DNA of 64,000 bases from Bacillus sp. SM2101 (GTDB lineage: Bacteria > Bacillota > Bacilli > Bacillales > SM2101). Positions within the stretch are counted from its first letter, which is position 1. Every line of letters starts with the position of its first letter. The position numbers were made by a program, and so were the translations under genes. Positions 51,850 to 60,642 of the stretch are shown here, one piece after another. The DNA lies in contig NZ_JAEUFG010000013.1 in NCBI RefSeq assembly GCF_018588585.1, forward strand, positions 62,001 to 126,000, in the 5' to 3' direction. The notes below the pieces were generated by a model, which saw nothing but the letters and a program-made list of their open reading frames with translations, had not been told where the DNA came from and made no database searches.

Positions 51850-53629
51850 TAGCTTCACTACCTTCAAAAACCTGTTCTTGCTTAATTACATCGTAACTGT
51901 CATTTCCTTCAGTAACGGAAATAATTTGATTAGCTCTAATGTTTTTAAATACCTGTTTTTCACCACTCGGCCACATGATTTCTAATTGGTCAAGTGCTGT
52001 ACTTTTTCCTAACCCTAGATGAACTCTTGGGTCACTCTGTGCCCCAAAGCTATTTCCTCCATCTTTTTCGATAACTGTTTTAACACCATTATTAGTAAAG
52101 GTTAATCTAGTTCCAATTGCCTCTACATTACTAGGGAAGACTCCGGTTAAGTCAATTTTAATCCAATTATGTTCATTATGTTGATTATTACTATATACTT
52201 TTGCTGGTGCTGATTGGTTGGCAAATATTAAATCCAGGGTACCGTTATTATCTAAATCTCCTACAGCAACACCTCTGCCATCATAGCGAAAATCAATCCC
52301 AACCTCACTAGCTATGTTATGAAATTTTCCATTCTCATTTAAAAATATGGCTTTTTGCTCGTACCCTGACATGCTTTTATCCCCCATTGCAGGCCAGTTT
52401 TTTGCATCTTCTACAATGTTTCCAGGTGTTGTCGCTAGAGTTCCCATATCAAACCAGTACGTTTTATCTTTATTTGCAGAGATATAGCCATTGGTTACAA
52501 CTAAACTCATATTTCCTGAGTTATTTACATCAAAAAATCTTGCTCCCCATGACCAACCGGCTAATTTTACGCCAAGCTCTTGTGCACGATCAACATAAGT
52601 ACCATTATCATTCATGTGCCATAGTTGATTTCCCTCTAAAAGGTACTTTTCTTTACTAATATTGCTTATATAGTTTGCAAAATTCCCATCATGAAAGACA
52701 TCAGCAAAATCAACATTCATGCTTTTAAAATTATCGTCCCCAATTCCTCTATCTTGGACAATCTTTTTAAACCCTTTCCCATCTTGGTTCATATATAATG
52801 AATCAGGTCCAAAATCATTAGCATTGTATAGGTCTGGCCATCCATCTTTGTTTAGATCAACAGAGCCTGTAGCTAAAGTCCACCCTGTATCATCGACGCC
52901 TAATTCTTTTGAGACGTCAGAAAATGTACCATCGCCATTGTTTTTAAAGAGATAATTATCTCCACCGTTTCGTGCACTTTCAAAGTCATCATGAAATATC
53001 TTTGTTGTATTGAGATCCCATAAATTAATTTCATCTCTAAAATAGTTCCCTACATATAGATCAAGATTTCCATCCTTGTTATAGTCAAATGTAATGGCAT
53101 CTGCAGCATAGCTAAATACGTCAATATTTGATTCTTTTGTTACATTATTAAAGGTACCATCGCCATTATTTTTAAAAAGTTGACTCTTTCCCCACGCACC
53201 AACAAATAAATCTTGCCATCCATCATTATCATAATCAAACCATAAAGCTGTTTCTGAAATTCCATTATTGTTGACTAATCCAATTCCAGAACCACTTGTT
53301 ACATCAGTAAATGTCCCGTCTTGATTGTTTTTGTAGAGATAATTACTTGTTCCTTTTTTAGAGTTAATTAGATACACATCAACAAAACCATCTTTGTCAT
53401 AATCATTTAGATAAACACCGGCTCCTGTAGATGTTAGCCATGGCATTACATTATTTACTTTATCATCGAATTTTGCTTTATTATGTGTAAATTCTATCCC
53501 GGATTCTTTTGTTATATCTTGAAAATTAACACCATAATCTTTTCCCTTTGGTTCCTGATTACATGCTGATAACAGTACCATTAATGTAAGTATAGGTATA
53601 AAAAGTAATTTATTTGTTCGCTTCCGCAT
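51842..53629 (-). CDS. lipoprotein with FG-GAP/VCBS repeats and ASPIC/UnbV domain
   Basis: The 595-residue protein starts at ATG 53629 after AAAGGAG. A lipoprotein signal (LMVLLSAC, Cys23) is followed by at least five calcium-binding repeats of the type DYDKDGFVDVY, DYDNDGWQDLF and DLDNNGTLDLI. The C-terminal ASPIC/UnbV part contains GGNSFGAQSDPRVHLGLGKS and LEIMWPSGE. UnbV proteins are conserved partners in enediyne clusters, with unknown biochemical function. Here it is outside the membrane, next to DUF1702-like and UnbU-like genes, and without an enediyne PKS. Product binding or an extracytoplasmic maturation step is possible. Confidence 0.88.
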   Translation of the reverse strand: MRKRTNKLLFIPILTLMVLLSACNQEPKGKDYGVNFQDITKESGIEFTHNKAKFDDKVNNVMPWLTSTGAGVYLNDYDKDGFVDVYLINSKKGTSNYLYKNNQDGTFTDVTSGSGIGLVNNNGISETALWFDYDNDGWQDLFVGAWGKSQLFKNNGDGTFNNVTKESNIDVFSYAADAITFDYNKDGNLDLYVGNYFRDEINLWDLNTTKIFHDDFESARNGGDNYLFKNNGDGTFSDVSKELGVDDTGWTLATGSVDLNKDGWPDLYNANDFGPDSLYMNQDGKGFKKIVQDRGIGDDNFKSMNVDFADVFHDGNFANYISNISKEKYLLEGNQLWHMNDNGTYVDRAQELGVKLAGWSWGARFFDVNNSGNMSLVVTNGYISANKDKTYWFDMGTLATTPGNIVEDAKNWPAMGDKSMSGYEQKAIFLNENGKFHNIASEVGIDFRYDGRGVAVGDLDNNGTLDLIFANQSAPAKVYSNNQHNEHNWIKIDLTGVFPSNVEAIGTRLTFTNNGVKTVIEKDGGNSFGAQSDPRVHLGLGKSTALDQLEIMWPSGEKQVFKNIRANQIISVTEGNDSYDVIKQEQVFEGSEANE

Positions 53630-54587
53630 ATCCATTCTCCTTTATTTGTTGTCTGATTCCATCTATCCATAACACATAGAAGTCATGGTTATTACAGGTT
53701 TTATTTAGATCATCCTTTACTTTGTGAACCAAATCTATAAGATTGTTAGCATAATTGATTAAGTCTTTAGGAAGGTTTTCGATAGTCATTTCCCATAAGT
53801 TTGGATCTTGACGTTTACGTGTCTCAAGACCAAATGCTAGACCTTGTATAAAAGGTGCTAGGTCTTCTTTTTCCTCGATTGATTGGATGATCTTTTGTCC
53901 AAGGAATAAATTATCAAATATACTATAGGCTACAGCAAGCCCCATTCCACTAAGGATGTCGTTTCGATAAGGGAATTGTTGACCTAATCTATTTAATTCT
54001 TTTAAAGCAACATCCCACTGAAACCGGCTAATAAACCACAAACTTCTTCCAAACCCTTGAAAACAAACACGTTTTTGTTGCTCAGAGAAGTTATTAAATA
54101 AATTAATACATTGTTTGTTGTAGATATAGTGGAAGAGGCCTATCTTGAACCCTACACCATCGAACATAATATGTGAGTAATTAGGGTTTAATTGATTTAC
54201 TAATTTGGAGTATTTCTTTTGATCATATTTGTAAAGTAAATGTAGCCACCATCCTAATCCAACATAATATTGATAAATTGAAGCAGGTGATAATTGGTTT
54301 ATTTGCTTTTCAAAGTGAGAACCCTTATGCCTAGCAAAGCTGGATTTAATACCAAATCCAATTGCAGTACCTTCATAAGAAAAACCTCTATAGAACTGTG
54401 GGTTTAATTTTTGAAGGACAAGACTTAAAAGCTTAGTGGAAGGGATAATTAATGGAGATAGTGCACCTGTGAAGAAGCTGACAAGTACATGCTTAAACCT
54501 TTTCTTAAAGAAACTGTCTTGGTTATTAAAATAATGTTGATAAAAGTAGAACCATCTTCTAGTAAACCTGTATTTATAAGACTTCAA
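53610..54587 (-). CDS. DUF1702-like protein
   Basis: The 325-residue protein is assigned a TTG start at 54587, 7 nt after AAGGTGGG; a TTG at 54608 overlapping the carrier protein gene is the alternative. It is rich in aromatic and helical segments (FYRGFSYEGTAIGFGIKSSF, FDGVGFKIGLFHYI, CFQGFGRSLWFISRFQW, DILSGMGLAVAYSIF) arranged like the repeating FxGxGxAxA blocks of DUF1702 proteins found in enediyne and related polyketide clusters. No catalytic residues are known. It lies between a carrier protein and the UnbV-like lipoprotein. Confidence 0.75.
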   Translation of the reverse strand: MKSYKYRFTRRWFYFYQHYFNNQDSFFKKRFKHVLVSFFTGALSPLIIPSTKLLSLVLQKLNPQFYRGFSYEGTAIGFGIKSSFARHKGSHFEKQINQLSPASIYQYYVGLGWWLHLLYKYDQKKYSKLVNQLNPNYSHIMFDGVGFKIGLFHYIYNKQCINLFNNFSEQQKRVCFQGFGRSLWFISRFQWDVALKELNRLGQQFPYRNDILSGMGLAVAYSIFDNLFLGQKIIQSIEEKEDLAPFIQGLAFGLETRKRQDPNLWEMTIENLPKDLINYANNLIDLVHKVKDDLNKTCNNHDFYVLWIDGIRQQIKENGYAEANK

Positions 54588-54600
54588 TTTTTTTCCCACC

Positions 54601-54828
54601 TTAAACAAGGTATTGAAACAGATCTTCTACTTTTCGTAGATTAATAAGTTCCTCTTCATTTATAACTACACCAAACTCCCTTTCTAAATGTACTGCTAGT
54701 TCAAGAGCCATTAGTGAATCAACACCAATTTCTTCGAATGTGCTTTCGTTTTGGATTTCTTCTTGGTTAATATCAGCGATTTCGGCAATAAGACTAAGTA
54801 CCAAATCTGTTTTTTCTTGGTAATTCAT
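54601..54828 (-). CDS. acyl carrier protein of the ketosynthase operon
   Basis: This 75-residue acidic protein has EIGVDSLMALELAVHLE, with Ser38 as the phosphopantetheine site. It lies 15 bp after the ketoreductase gene and among ketosynthase genes, so it is the likely carrier of the growing polyketide or fatty-acid-like chain. It is closer to type II PKS/FAS carriers than the two other carrier proteins of the window. Confidence 0.93.
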   Translation of the reverse strand: MNYQEKTDLVLSLIAEIADINQEEIQNESTFEEIGVDSLMALELAVHLEREFGVVINEEELINLRKVEDLFQYLV

Positions 54829-54843
54829 ATATCTTCATCCTTT

Positions 54844-55596
54844 CTATATTAATCCCCCATCAACTGTTAATGTTTGACCTGTTATATAAGACGCGTTTGA
54901 TGATAAAAAGAAAAGAATTGTCTTAGCAACTTCTTCTTTTTCGCCAAGTCTATTAAGGGATATTTGTTTTTTTGCACTTTCTTTCTTTGAATGAGGGATG
55001 CTATTTAGCATATCCGTATTAATATATCCTGGTGCAACACAGTTTACCCGAACTCCGAAGCTTCCAATTTCCCGAGAAAGAGCCTTTGTAAAACCTATTA
55101 TCCCTGCTTTTGCTGCAGTGTAATTGACTTGGCCAACGGTGCCTATTATTCCGGAAATTGAGGCGATATTAACAATACTTCCTTGCTGTACCAAAATTGT
55201 TCTAAGTAATTTTCGTGTTAAATAAGCAGTACTATTTAAGTTTACTTGAATTACATTATCCCATTCATCATCTTCCATTTGAAAAAAGGGCTTATCTATA
55301 TTGGTTCCAGCATTATTTACTAAAAAATGTATTTTAGGAGATATATTCGAAACAGTGTTTAATAGATGGTCTATTTCTTCTTTTTTACTAAAATCACAAG
55401 GAACCCCTTTAACAAATACATCATATTCACTAAATTCTTCTATTAATGATTTAGCTTCTTGAATACTTTTGTTATATGTGAACACTACATTGGTTTTGTT
55501 TTTAACAAGTAGTTTGACAACCTCACGACCAATTCCCCTAGATCCTCCAGTAACTAATGCCGTTTTTTGTTGAAAGTCAGTTGAATTAACTAGCAA
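54844..55596 (-). CDS. 3-ketoacyl-ACP reductase (FabG-like SDR)
   Basis: The 250-residue short-chain dehydrogenase has the NADP-binding GGSRGIGREVV, the NNAGTN block and the active site Ser-Tyr-Lys seen as SISG...YTAAKAG, with a C-terminal YITGQTLTVDGG. It reduces the 3-keto group after each condensation. With the dehydratase pair at 36.5-37.4 kb, and no enoyl reductase, repeated cycles would give conjugated double bonds. Confidence 0.92.
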   Translation of the reverse strand: MLVNSTDFQQKTALVTGGSRGIGREVVKLLVKNKTNVVFTYNKSIQEAKSLIEEFSEYDVFVKGVPCDFSKKEEIDHLLNTVSNISPKIHFLVNNAGTNIDKPFFQMEDDEWDNVIQVNLNSTAYLTRKLLRTILVQQGSIVNIASISGIIGTVGQVNYTAAKAGIIGFTKALSREIGSFGVRVNCVAPGYINTDMLNSIPHSKKESAKKQISLNRLGEKEEVAKTILFFLSSNASYITGQTLTVDGGLI

Positions 55597-55615
55597 TTAA
55601 TTTCCCCCCTCACTT

Positions 55616-56866
55616 TTATACTTTTTCAATTATTGTTGAAGCATTAAACCCACCATAAGCTGCGACAGTTTTCATCAAACTTCTTACCTTTTTGTTTTTC
55701 GTACTAGTCACGAAAGGTAAATTGTATTCATTGTTAATGCTTGATTCCCCGTGGTTAATAGGAGGAATAGTGTTTGATAGAATGCTATTAATTCCGAAGA
55801 TTAATTCTATCAAACTGTTTGCTCCAAGTGTATGACCTATATAACCTTTGAATGCAGTGATATCTGGAACTTTTGAACCCAATGAATCAAAAGCATCCTT
55901 AATTCCTCTAGATTCATATTTGTCCCAGAAAGGTATACCTGTTCCATGTGGGATAATAAGGTCTACACTTTCTCCATACCTTTTTAATGAGTTCTGAATT
56001 ACTTTTCTGTAAGATTGGGCTGTCACATCGGGGAGGTTTATTCTCCATGTATCTTGAAGGAATGATGTAGTAAAATATTTCGCTTTAGGATTTATGTTTC
56101 TTTTGTTTAAGCTTTTTTCTGACTCTAATATAACTGTTCCTACCCCATCTCCTAATATTGATCCAGTTGCTTTATTACTAAAGGGGGTAATGTTACCATT
56201 TGTTGAACTAAAACCTTTCTCACTTAACCATAAATGTTCAGTAACATGAGCATAGTCACCAGCTACAACTATCACAATATCGGCTTGATCCATTTTAATA
56301 AGGTTACTACCCAAGTCTAAAGCGTATAAACCAGAGGCACAGGCATTATTCACTGTGTATGTAGGCCCATTAATTCCTAATGTCTTAGCTAGATAATATA
56401 AATATGTGTAGTTTTGAAGTCTGAAAAATTTGTTTTTATAGTGATTAAATGAATTAACGGGATTGGTGGAATCCAATCTTGTTTTTTCTTGTAGGAGACT
56501 ATCAATAAGTGTATTAACACCTAGATTTTCATGACCAATAATTAAACCTATTCTTTTATCCTTAAAAGACCTAGCATCAATATTAGCATCTTCTAAACAT
56601 TGTAGTGTGGAAAGAAGTAATAATATAAAATCTTTATCTTCTTTTAAAAATTCATCATCTATTCTAAGGTCATTGTATTTGTTAAATAAACTATTAATAA
56701 CTTCTTCTCTAATGGAATAGACAGGGTATTTTTGCATGCTACCATTACTTAACTTGTATTCTCGTTCAATAGGCTGACTATTTGTTTCGAAAATCTTTAT
56801 CCAAGACTCTTTCTCATTTCCTAAGCTCGAAATGAGATTGGTTCCTGTTACATAAACATTGTCCAT
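55616..56866 (-). CDS. 3-ketoacyl-ACP synthase (KAS II-like), catalytic
   Basis: The 416-residue ketosynthase starts at ATG 56866, after AGGAGAG. The catalytic triad is complete: Cys in VNNACASGLYALDL (about 176), His in IPHGTGIPFWD and His in KGYIGHTLGANSLIE. It is adjacent to a half-length ketosynthase-like protein lacking the Cys, so the two could form a KS-CLF-type heterodimer as in type II PKS or aryl polyene systems, with the other full KS at 58.6 kb acting alone for initiation. Confidence 0.9.
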   Translation of the reverse strand: MDNVYVTGTNLISSLGNEKESWIKIFETNSQPIEREYKLSNGSMQKYPVYSIREEVINSLFNKYNDLRIDDEFLKEDKDFILLLLSTLQCLEDANIDARSFKDKRIGLIIGHENLGVNTLIDSLLQEKTRLDSTNPVNSFNHYKNKFFRLQNYTYLYYLAKTLGINGPTYTVNNACASGLYALDLGSNLIKMDQADIVIVVAGDYAHVTEHLWLSEKGFSSTNGNITPFSNKATGSILGDGVGTVILESEKSLNKRNINPKAKYFTTSFLQDTWRINLPDVTAQSYRKVIQNSLKRYGESVDLIIPHGTGIPFWDKYESRGIKDAFDSLGSKVPDITAFKGYIGHTLGANSLIELIFGINSILSNTIPPINHGESSINNEYNLPFVTSTKNKKVRSLMKTVAAYGGFNASTIIEKV

Positions 56867-56877
56867 CAAGTTCTCTC

Positions 56878-57687
56878 CTAGTTAAGTTCTATATTTATCA
56901 TGGTCTGATCTGATTGAGTAGATAAATAGGTTTTTGCTCTTTCCTGTTCTTTTAAGATTCGATAAGAGTTATTTAGTAGGTGTGGAATAATATCTTGAGC
57001 TTCTATCTCATTATATTGGTGAATTGGATTAAAAGATCTGCTTATTTTGATGGGTACCCCATTTTTTCCTGAGTTGTTGGGACTCACTTTTTCTAACAAT
57101 ACAGTACTTACATGTTCGAATCTAGGAAGATAATCTTGAACGGTTGTTCGATATTTTTGTGGTGGATAAATATTTAAGTCACAGACTATAACTCTTTCTA
57201 TCTCTCCCTGTTCTAAAAGTTCATACGCATACAGTAAACTTTTTTGTCCGGAATAAACCCCTTCGGAAATAGTAATATTTGGTCCACTAAGTTTTAGTTT
57301 TATAGAAATGTGTCCAGCAACAACATTTAGGACTGTTCCTGGGAAAAATCTAGGATTTACACTATTAGGACCGTATTTATCTGAGTCTTCAAACATGTCT
57401 TTTATAGCATGTAGACTACCGAAATTATTGGAGACAATAACCCCAGTTCTATCATCTTTTTCTTTAAAATTTGGATAACCGGCAAATCTAAACGCCTCAC
57501 TAGCAGATATACAACCATATTGACTTACCTTTGGTAGTATACGTAACCCTTGTAAGTATTTATAATTCAAGGAATCTGGAGGTATTAGCTCCTTCTCCAT
57601 TTCTTCACTCAATCCAAATCGAGAAATAAATTTCTCAACACCTAAACCAAAAGGAGAAATAGATGAAATGCCCTTTATTTGGATCAT
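56878..57687 (-). CDS. ketosynthase-like protein, N-terminal half only, no active Cys
   Basis: The 269-residue protein follows the ketosynthase N-terminal fold (GVIVSNNFGSLHAIKDMF, KLKLSGPNITISEGVYSGQKSLLYAYELL) but has no Cys at the nucleophile elbow, where SEGVYSG replaces ACASG. It ends before the region carrying the two catalytic His residues. Frame and context are intact, so it is a genuine short protein and not a broken gene. Similar short partners occur in aryl polyene clusters. It probably shapes the acyl channel or chain length as a chain-length-factor-like partner of a neighbouring KS. Confidence 0.8.
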   Translation of the reverse strand: MIQIKGISSISPFGLGVEKFISRFGLSEEMEKELIPPDSLNYKYLQGLRILPKVSQYGCISASEAFRFAGYPNFKEKDDRTGVIVSNNFGSLHAIKDMFEDSDKYGPNSVNPRFFPGTVLNVVAGHISIKLKLSGPNITISEGVYSGQKSLLYAYELLEQGEIERVIVCDLNIYPPQKYRTTVQDYLPRFEHVSTVLLEKVSPNNSGKNGVPIKISRSFNPIHQYNEIEAQDIIPHLLNNSYRILKEQERAKTYLSTQSDQTMINIELN

Positions 57688-57689
57688 TA

Positions 57690-58541
57690 TTATACCTCCA
57701 CTTCACCAATTTTGTTGTGGTTAATCTTTTTTGATACCCATATACGAAATGGTATAATAGTTAAAAGACTAATGACAAACAAAGCGTAGAATTGAGGGTT
57801 TGGAATACGATAAACACGAAATACTGCATCAACAAATGCAACTAACAAAGCAAAAATGATCCTAGATTTCCTTGTGGTAGGAGTAGATTTTGGATCTGTT
57901 ATCATAAAGAAAGCAAATAATTGGAGACCTGCACCAAATAAAGGGCCTATTGCAGCAAATAATGGAGCTCCTAATACAAAGTGACGGAATAATCCAAATA
58001 CGGTAAACCCTCCTAAAAAGGTTAAGACAACATCAAGTCGGTTTGCTAGGTATGTTGCAATTAACCCAAGACATAGAATTACAGCCATAATTAAATATCC
58101 ATTAGACCATTGTTTTGGTGTACTAACAGCGTATTCTTGTAAAAAAAACAGTACTAAAACAACTGCAACATTATTTGGGTTAAAAATATGTCCTTTTTTA
58201 AACTTGATGACAAACTTTAAGAATATAGAAATAAAAGCAGTAAGTGCATATACCCAGAGCAAATAAGAGCTAACTAAGAGTCCAACTCCCATCCCAGTAA
58301 TCACTGCACTAATAGGAAATAAATTCCATTTTTTGTGAAAAATCTTTGTTAAGATAATCTCAGTGAGAACCGTTACAGACACTGATGTTATAACAGCATC
58401 CCACTTTTGATAAAAATCTAAATAAAATTGTCCTCCAATTGTAAATGAAGCAAGAAACAACAAAACAAAATATCTTGGATCTATTTTATATTCACTCCAA
58501 GAAGTAACCACTCTTAATTTATTTTCTTTTAAGTTAATCAT
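57690..58541 (-). CDS. UnbU-like multi-span membrane protein (RnfD/NqrB-related)
   Basis: The 283-residue protein has about 8-9 predicted membrane spans. Loops contain GHIFNPNNVAVVLVLFF and FFMITDPKSTPTTRKSR; the latter TDP-S-P block is a hallmark of RnfD/NqrB-type proteins, in which a Thr or Ser carries FMN, and of UnbU proteins in enediyne clusters. It is encoded between ketosynthase genes after TAGGAGG. UnbU-like proteins are thought to be membrane redox or anchoring partners, but their reaction is unknown. Presence with UnbV and DUF1702-like genes forms a recognisable cassette. Confidence 0.82.
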   Translation of the reverse strand: MINLKENKLRVVTSWSEYKIDPRYFVLLFLASFTIGGQFYLDFYQKWDAVITSVSVTVLTEIILTKIFHKKWNLFPISAVITGMGVGLLVSSYLLWVYALTAFISIFLKFVIKFKKGHIFNPNNVAVVLVLFFLQEYAVSTPKQWSNGYLIMAVILCLGLIATYLANRLDVVLTFLGGFTVFGLFRHFVLGAPLFAAIGPLFGAGLQLFAFFMITDPKSTPTTRKSRIIFALLVAFVDAVFRVYRIPNPQFYALFVISLLTIIPFRIWVSKKINHNKIGEVEV

Positions 58542-58553
58542 AATTTCCTCCTA

Positions 58554-59702
58554 TTAAAAAGCTTTTCCTATAATGATAGAAGAATTAATTCCTCCGAATG
58601 CATATGCGTTAGACATAACAAACATACTTTTAAAGCTTTCAGGCTTATCCCATAAGACGTCTACATTTATTCTAGGATCAAGACTTTTCACATTTGCAGT
58701 TGGAGGGAGTAACTTCTCCTCCAGTGCTTTTATACATATTGCTGCTTCAATTACACTTGCAGCCCCAAGTGTGTGACCAATATTACCTTTAATTGAGCTG
58801 GTTTTCACACTTTTCCCAAATAATTCGTACAATGCATTCCCTTCCATTAAGTCATTTGCCGGTGTACCTGTTCCATGGGCACTAACATATCCAATATCAG
58901 ATGGTTTCATGTTTGCTTTTTCTAGAGCGGCTTTCATTGCAGATATGGCACCAGCGGCAGCAGGATCTGGTTGTGTAATATGGTGCGCATCACAATTCAT
59001 TCCATAACCTAAAATAGAAGCTTTTGCTTTTCCACTTCTTTTAAGTAGATGTTCCATAGTTTCTAAAATTACGACTCCAGCACCTTCCCCTAAAATTAAA
59101 CCTTTTCGATTTTCATCGAATGGTCGACAAAGATCTGGTGACATAGCTCTTAAACTACTGAACCCAGTAAATGCTACCCATGATAAAGCATCTACACCAG
59201 CGGCAATCATAACATCTGCACGACCACTTTCGAGTTCATCTACTGCTTTTGCAATAGAAAAATTCCCTGCCGCACATGCATTTGTTATTGTCCATGATGG
59301 ACCTGTAAGATTGTAATAATTTTTTACATTCTCAGAAAGGACTTGTGGGCCATATCTGTTGGTGGCACTATCTTTATCTAATCCATCTAGTTCTCCCATT
59401 GTTGTGCCAATACAAATACCACATCTTTCTATATCTTGAATATCAATACCAGCATCATGGAGTGCATCATCAATAGAGGTAATCAACATACTTGATGCTC
59501 GTCCTAATTTTAAGACGTCATCAAAACAAACTAAACTTAAACCTTTTACCTCACATGCATTTTGATTTTTGTGTTTGTCTATAGAAAATGTTTTTACCTT
59601 TTCGGTTCCGTGTTTTTTAGTTAATAATCCTGACCAAGTGTCATTAATATTTGTTCCTAACGATGACATAACAGCTGTTCCAGAAGCTAGAATAGGACTC
59701 AT
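58554..59702 (-). CDS. 3-ketoacyl-ACP synthase (FabF-like), catalytic
   Basis: The 382-residue ketosynthase starts at ATG 59702, after AGAGGATTAAT; an upstream ATG at 59723 is less well placed. The triad is complete: Cys143 in ITNACAAGNFSI, His in VSAHGTGTPANDLMEG and His in KGNIGHTLGAASVIE. It is the most FabF-like of the three ketosynthase homologues and could act as a homodimer in first condensations or as a main elongating enzyme. It starts the ketosynthase block downstream of the TPR gene. Confidence 0.93.
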   Translation of the reverse strand: MSPILASGTAVMSSLGTNINDTWSGLLTKKHGTEKVKTFSIDKHKNQNACEVKGLSLVCFDDVLKLGRASSMLITSIDDALHDAGIDIQDIERCGICIGTTMGELDGLDKDSATNRYGPQVLSENVKNYYNLTGPSWTITNACAAGNFSIAKAVDELESGRADVMIAAGVDALSWVAFTGFSSLRAMSPDLCRPFDENRKGLILGEGAGVVILETMEHLLKRSGKAKASILGYGMNCDAHHITQPDPAAAGAISAMKAALEKANMKPSDIGYVSAHGTGTPANDLMEGNALYELFGKSVKTSSIKGNIGHTLGAASVIEAAICIKALEEKLLPPTANVKSLDPRINVDVLWDKPESFKSMFVMSNAYAFGGINSSIIIGKAF

Positions 59703-59726
59703 ATTAATCCTCTCTCCTCTCATAAT

Positions 59727-60638
59727 CTACTCCCAAAGAACGTTTAAATTAGTAATAGAAGGGTCAGGCCTTTGGAAAATATCAATTCCTCTTTCTTCTC
59801 TTACCAAATCAAGTGCTTGGTCGTCAGATAGGTTAGTCCTTAATTTTAATTGATGGTTATCAGGAAATTTTTTTAGACCAGTACTCCAGACAAGCTTCCC
59901 TTGGTCAACTTGTCCATCTTTTACATAAGCATCACCAAGTGCTGTGTAACAATTAGGCCAAAACTCAAAATCTGTACTGTTAAAGGTATTTTCTGCTGAA
60001 ACACAATATGTTAGGTCCTGTATGGATTTACTTGAACGCTGTAATCCAGCAGGCCAATACAAATTATTTAATCCTCTTGCATAATGGGCTAATATATCAT
60101 AGGGATCTTCTTCAAGAATAGAGTTTAGTATATTAATAGATTGTGCTGATTTTTGACCAAGGTTAGCTGTTCCAAGGTCTGGGGTTTGTAAGTAATCGAC
60201 ATATGCAAGGGCATTGTTAAGTTTAATTTCATATGTTTGTGAAACTGTACCACTAAATTGTAGAAATAAATCCGTTTGATTCATCTCAAGATAAAGGACC
60301 CTAAGATCATTAATATATCTTAAGTTTGTTGGTTCTAATTTTACGATTTTCTTTAAATAGGGAATTGCTTCTTGACTATTCCCGTCCTCTATAAGCTTTT
60401 TGGCAAATAAATAGGCATTTTCATGATTGTCATTATTCACTTTTTCGAGCGGCAAGTTTTTTGTCTCGGTAAGATTCTTCGAAACTAATTTTTCTTTGTC
60501 AAAATTTAGATTTAAATCTTCTATTGAAATTGTCTTATCCAATTGTGGAATATCATAGCTCTTGTATAGTTTGTATACTACAAATACTCCACCTATCAAA
60601 AATAAGGCTAAAAGAATAATTAAAAATTTTTTTAACAT
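59727..60638 (-). CDS. membrane-anchored TPR protein
   Basis: The 303-residue protein has one N-terminal membrane span (FLIILLALFLIGGVFVVYKL) and a following soluble domain with TPR-like helical pairs (QEAIPYLKKIVKLEPTNLRY, YDILAHYARGLNNLY, TALGDAYVKDGQVDQGKLVW). The orientation suggests an anchored domain, probably outside, that binds other proteins. It precedes the ketosynthase operon genes by 3-4 bp. Enediyne and related clusters with UnbU/UnbV genes often carry a similar anchored repeat protein. It may scaffold the UnbU/UnbV-like pair. Confidence 0.75.
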   Translation of the reverse strand: MLKKFLIILLALFLIGGVFVVYKLYKSYDIPQLDKTISIEDLNLNFDKEKLVSKNLTETKNLPLEKVNNDNHENAYLFAKKLIEDGNSQEAIPYLKKIVKLEPTNLRYINDLRVLYLEMNQTDLFLQFSGTVSQTYEIKLNNALAYVDYLQTPDLGTANLGQKSAQSINILNSILEEDPYDILAHYARGLNNLYWPAGLQRSSKSIQDLTYCVSAENTFNSTDFEFWPNCYTALGDAYVKDGQVDQGKLVWSTGLKKFPDNHQLKLRTNLSDDQALDLVREERGIDIFQRPDPSITNLNVLWE

Positions 60639-60642
60639 ACAC

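Noticed and set aside
51842-60638. Enediyne cluster
   Set aside because: UnbU-, UnbV- and DUF1702-like genes are present, but there is no iterative enediyne PKS and no matching thioesterase; the chain enzymes are discrete type II proteins.
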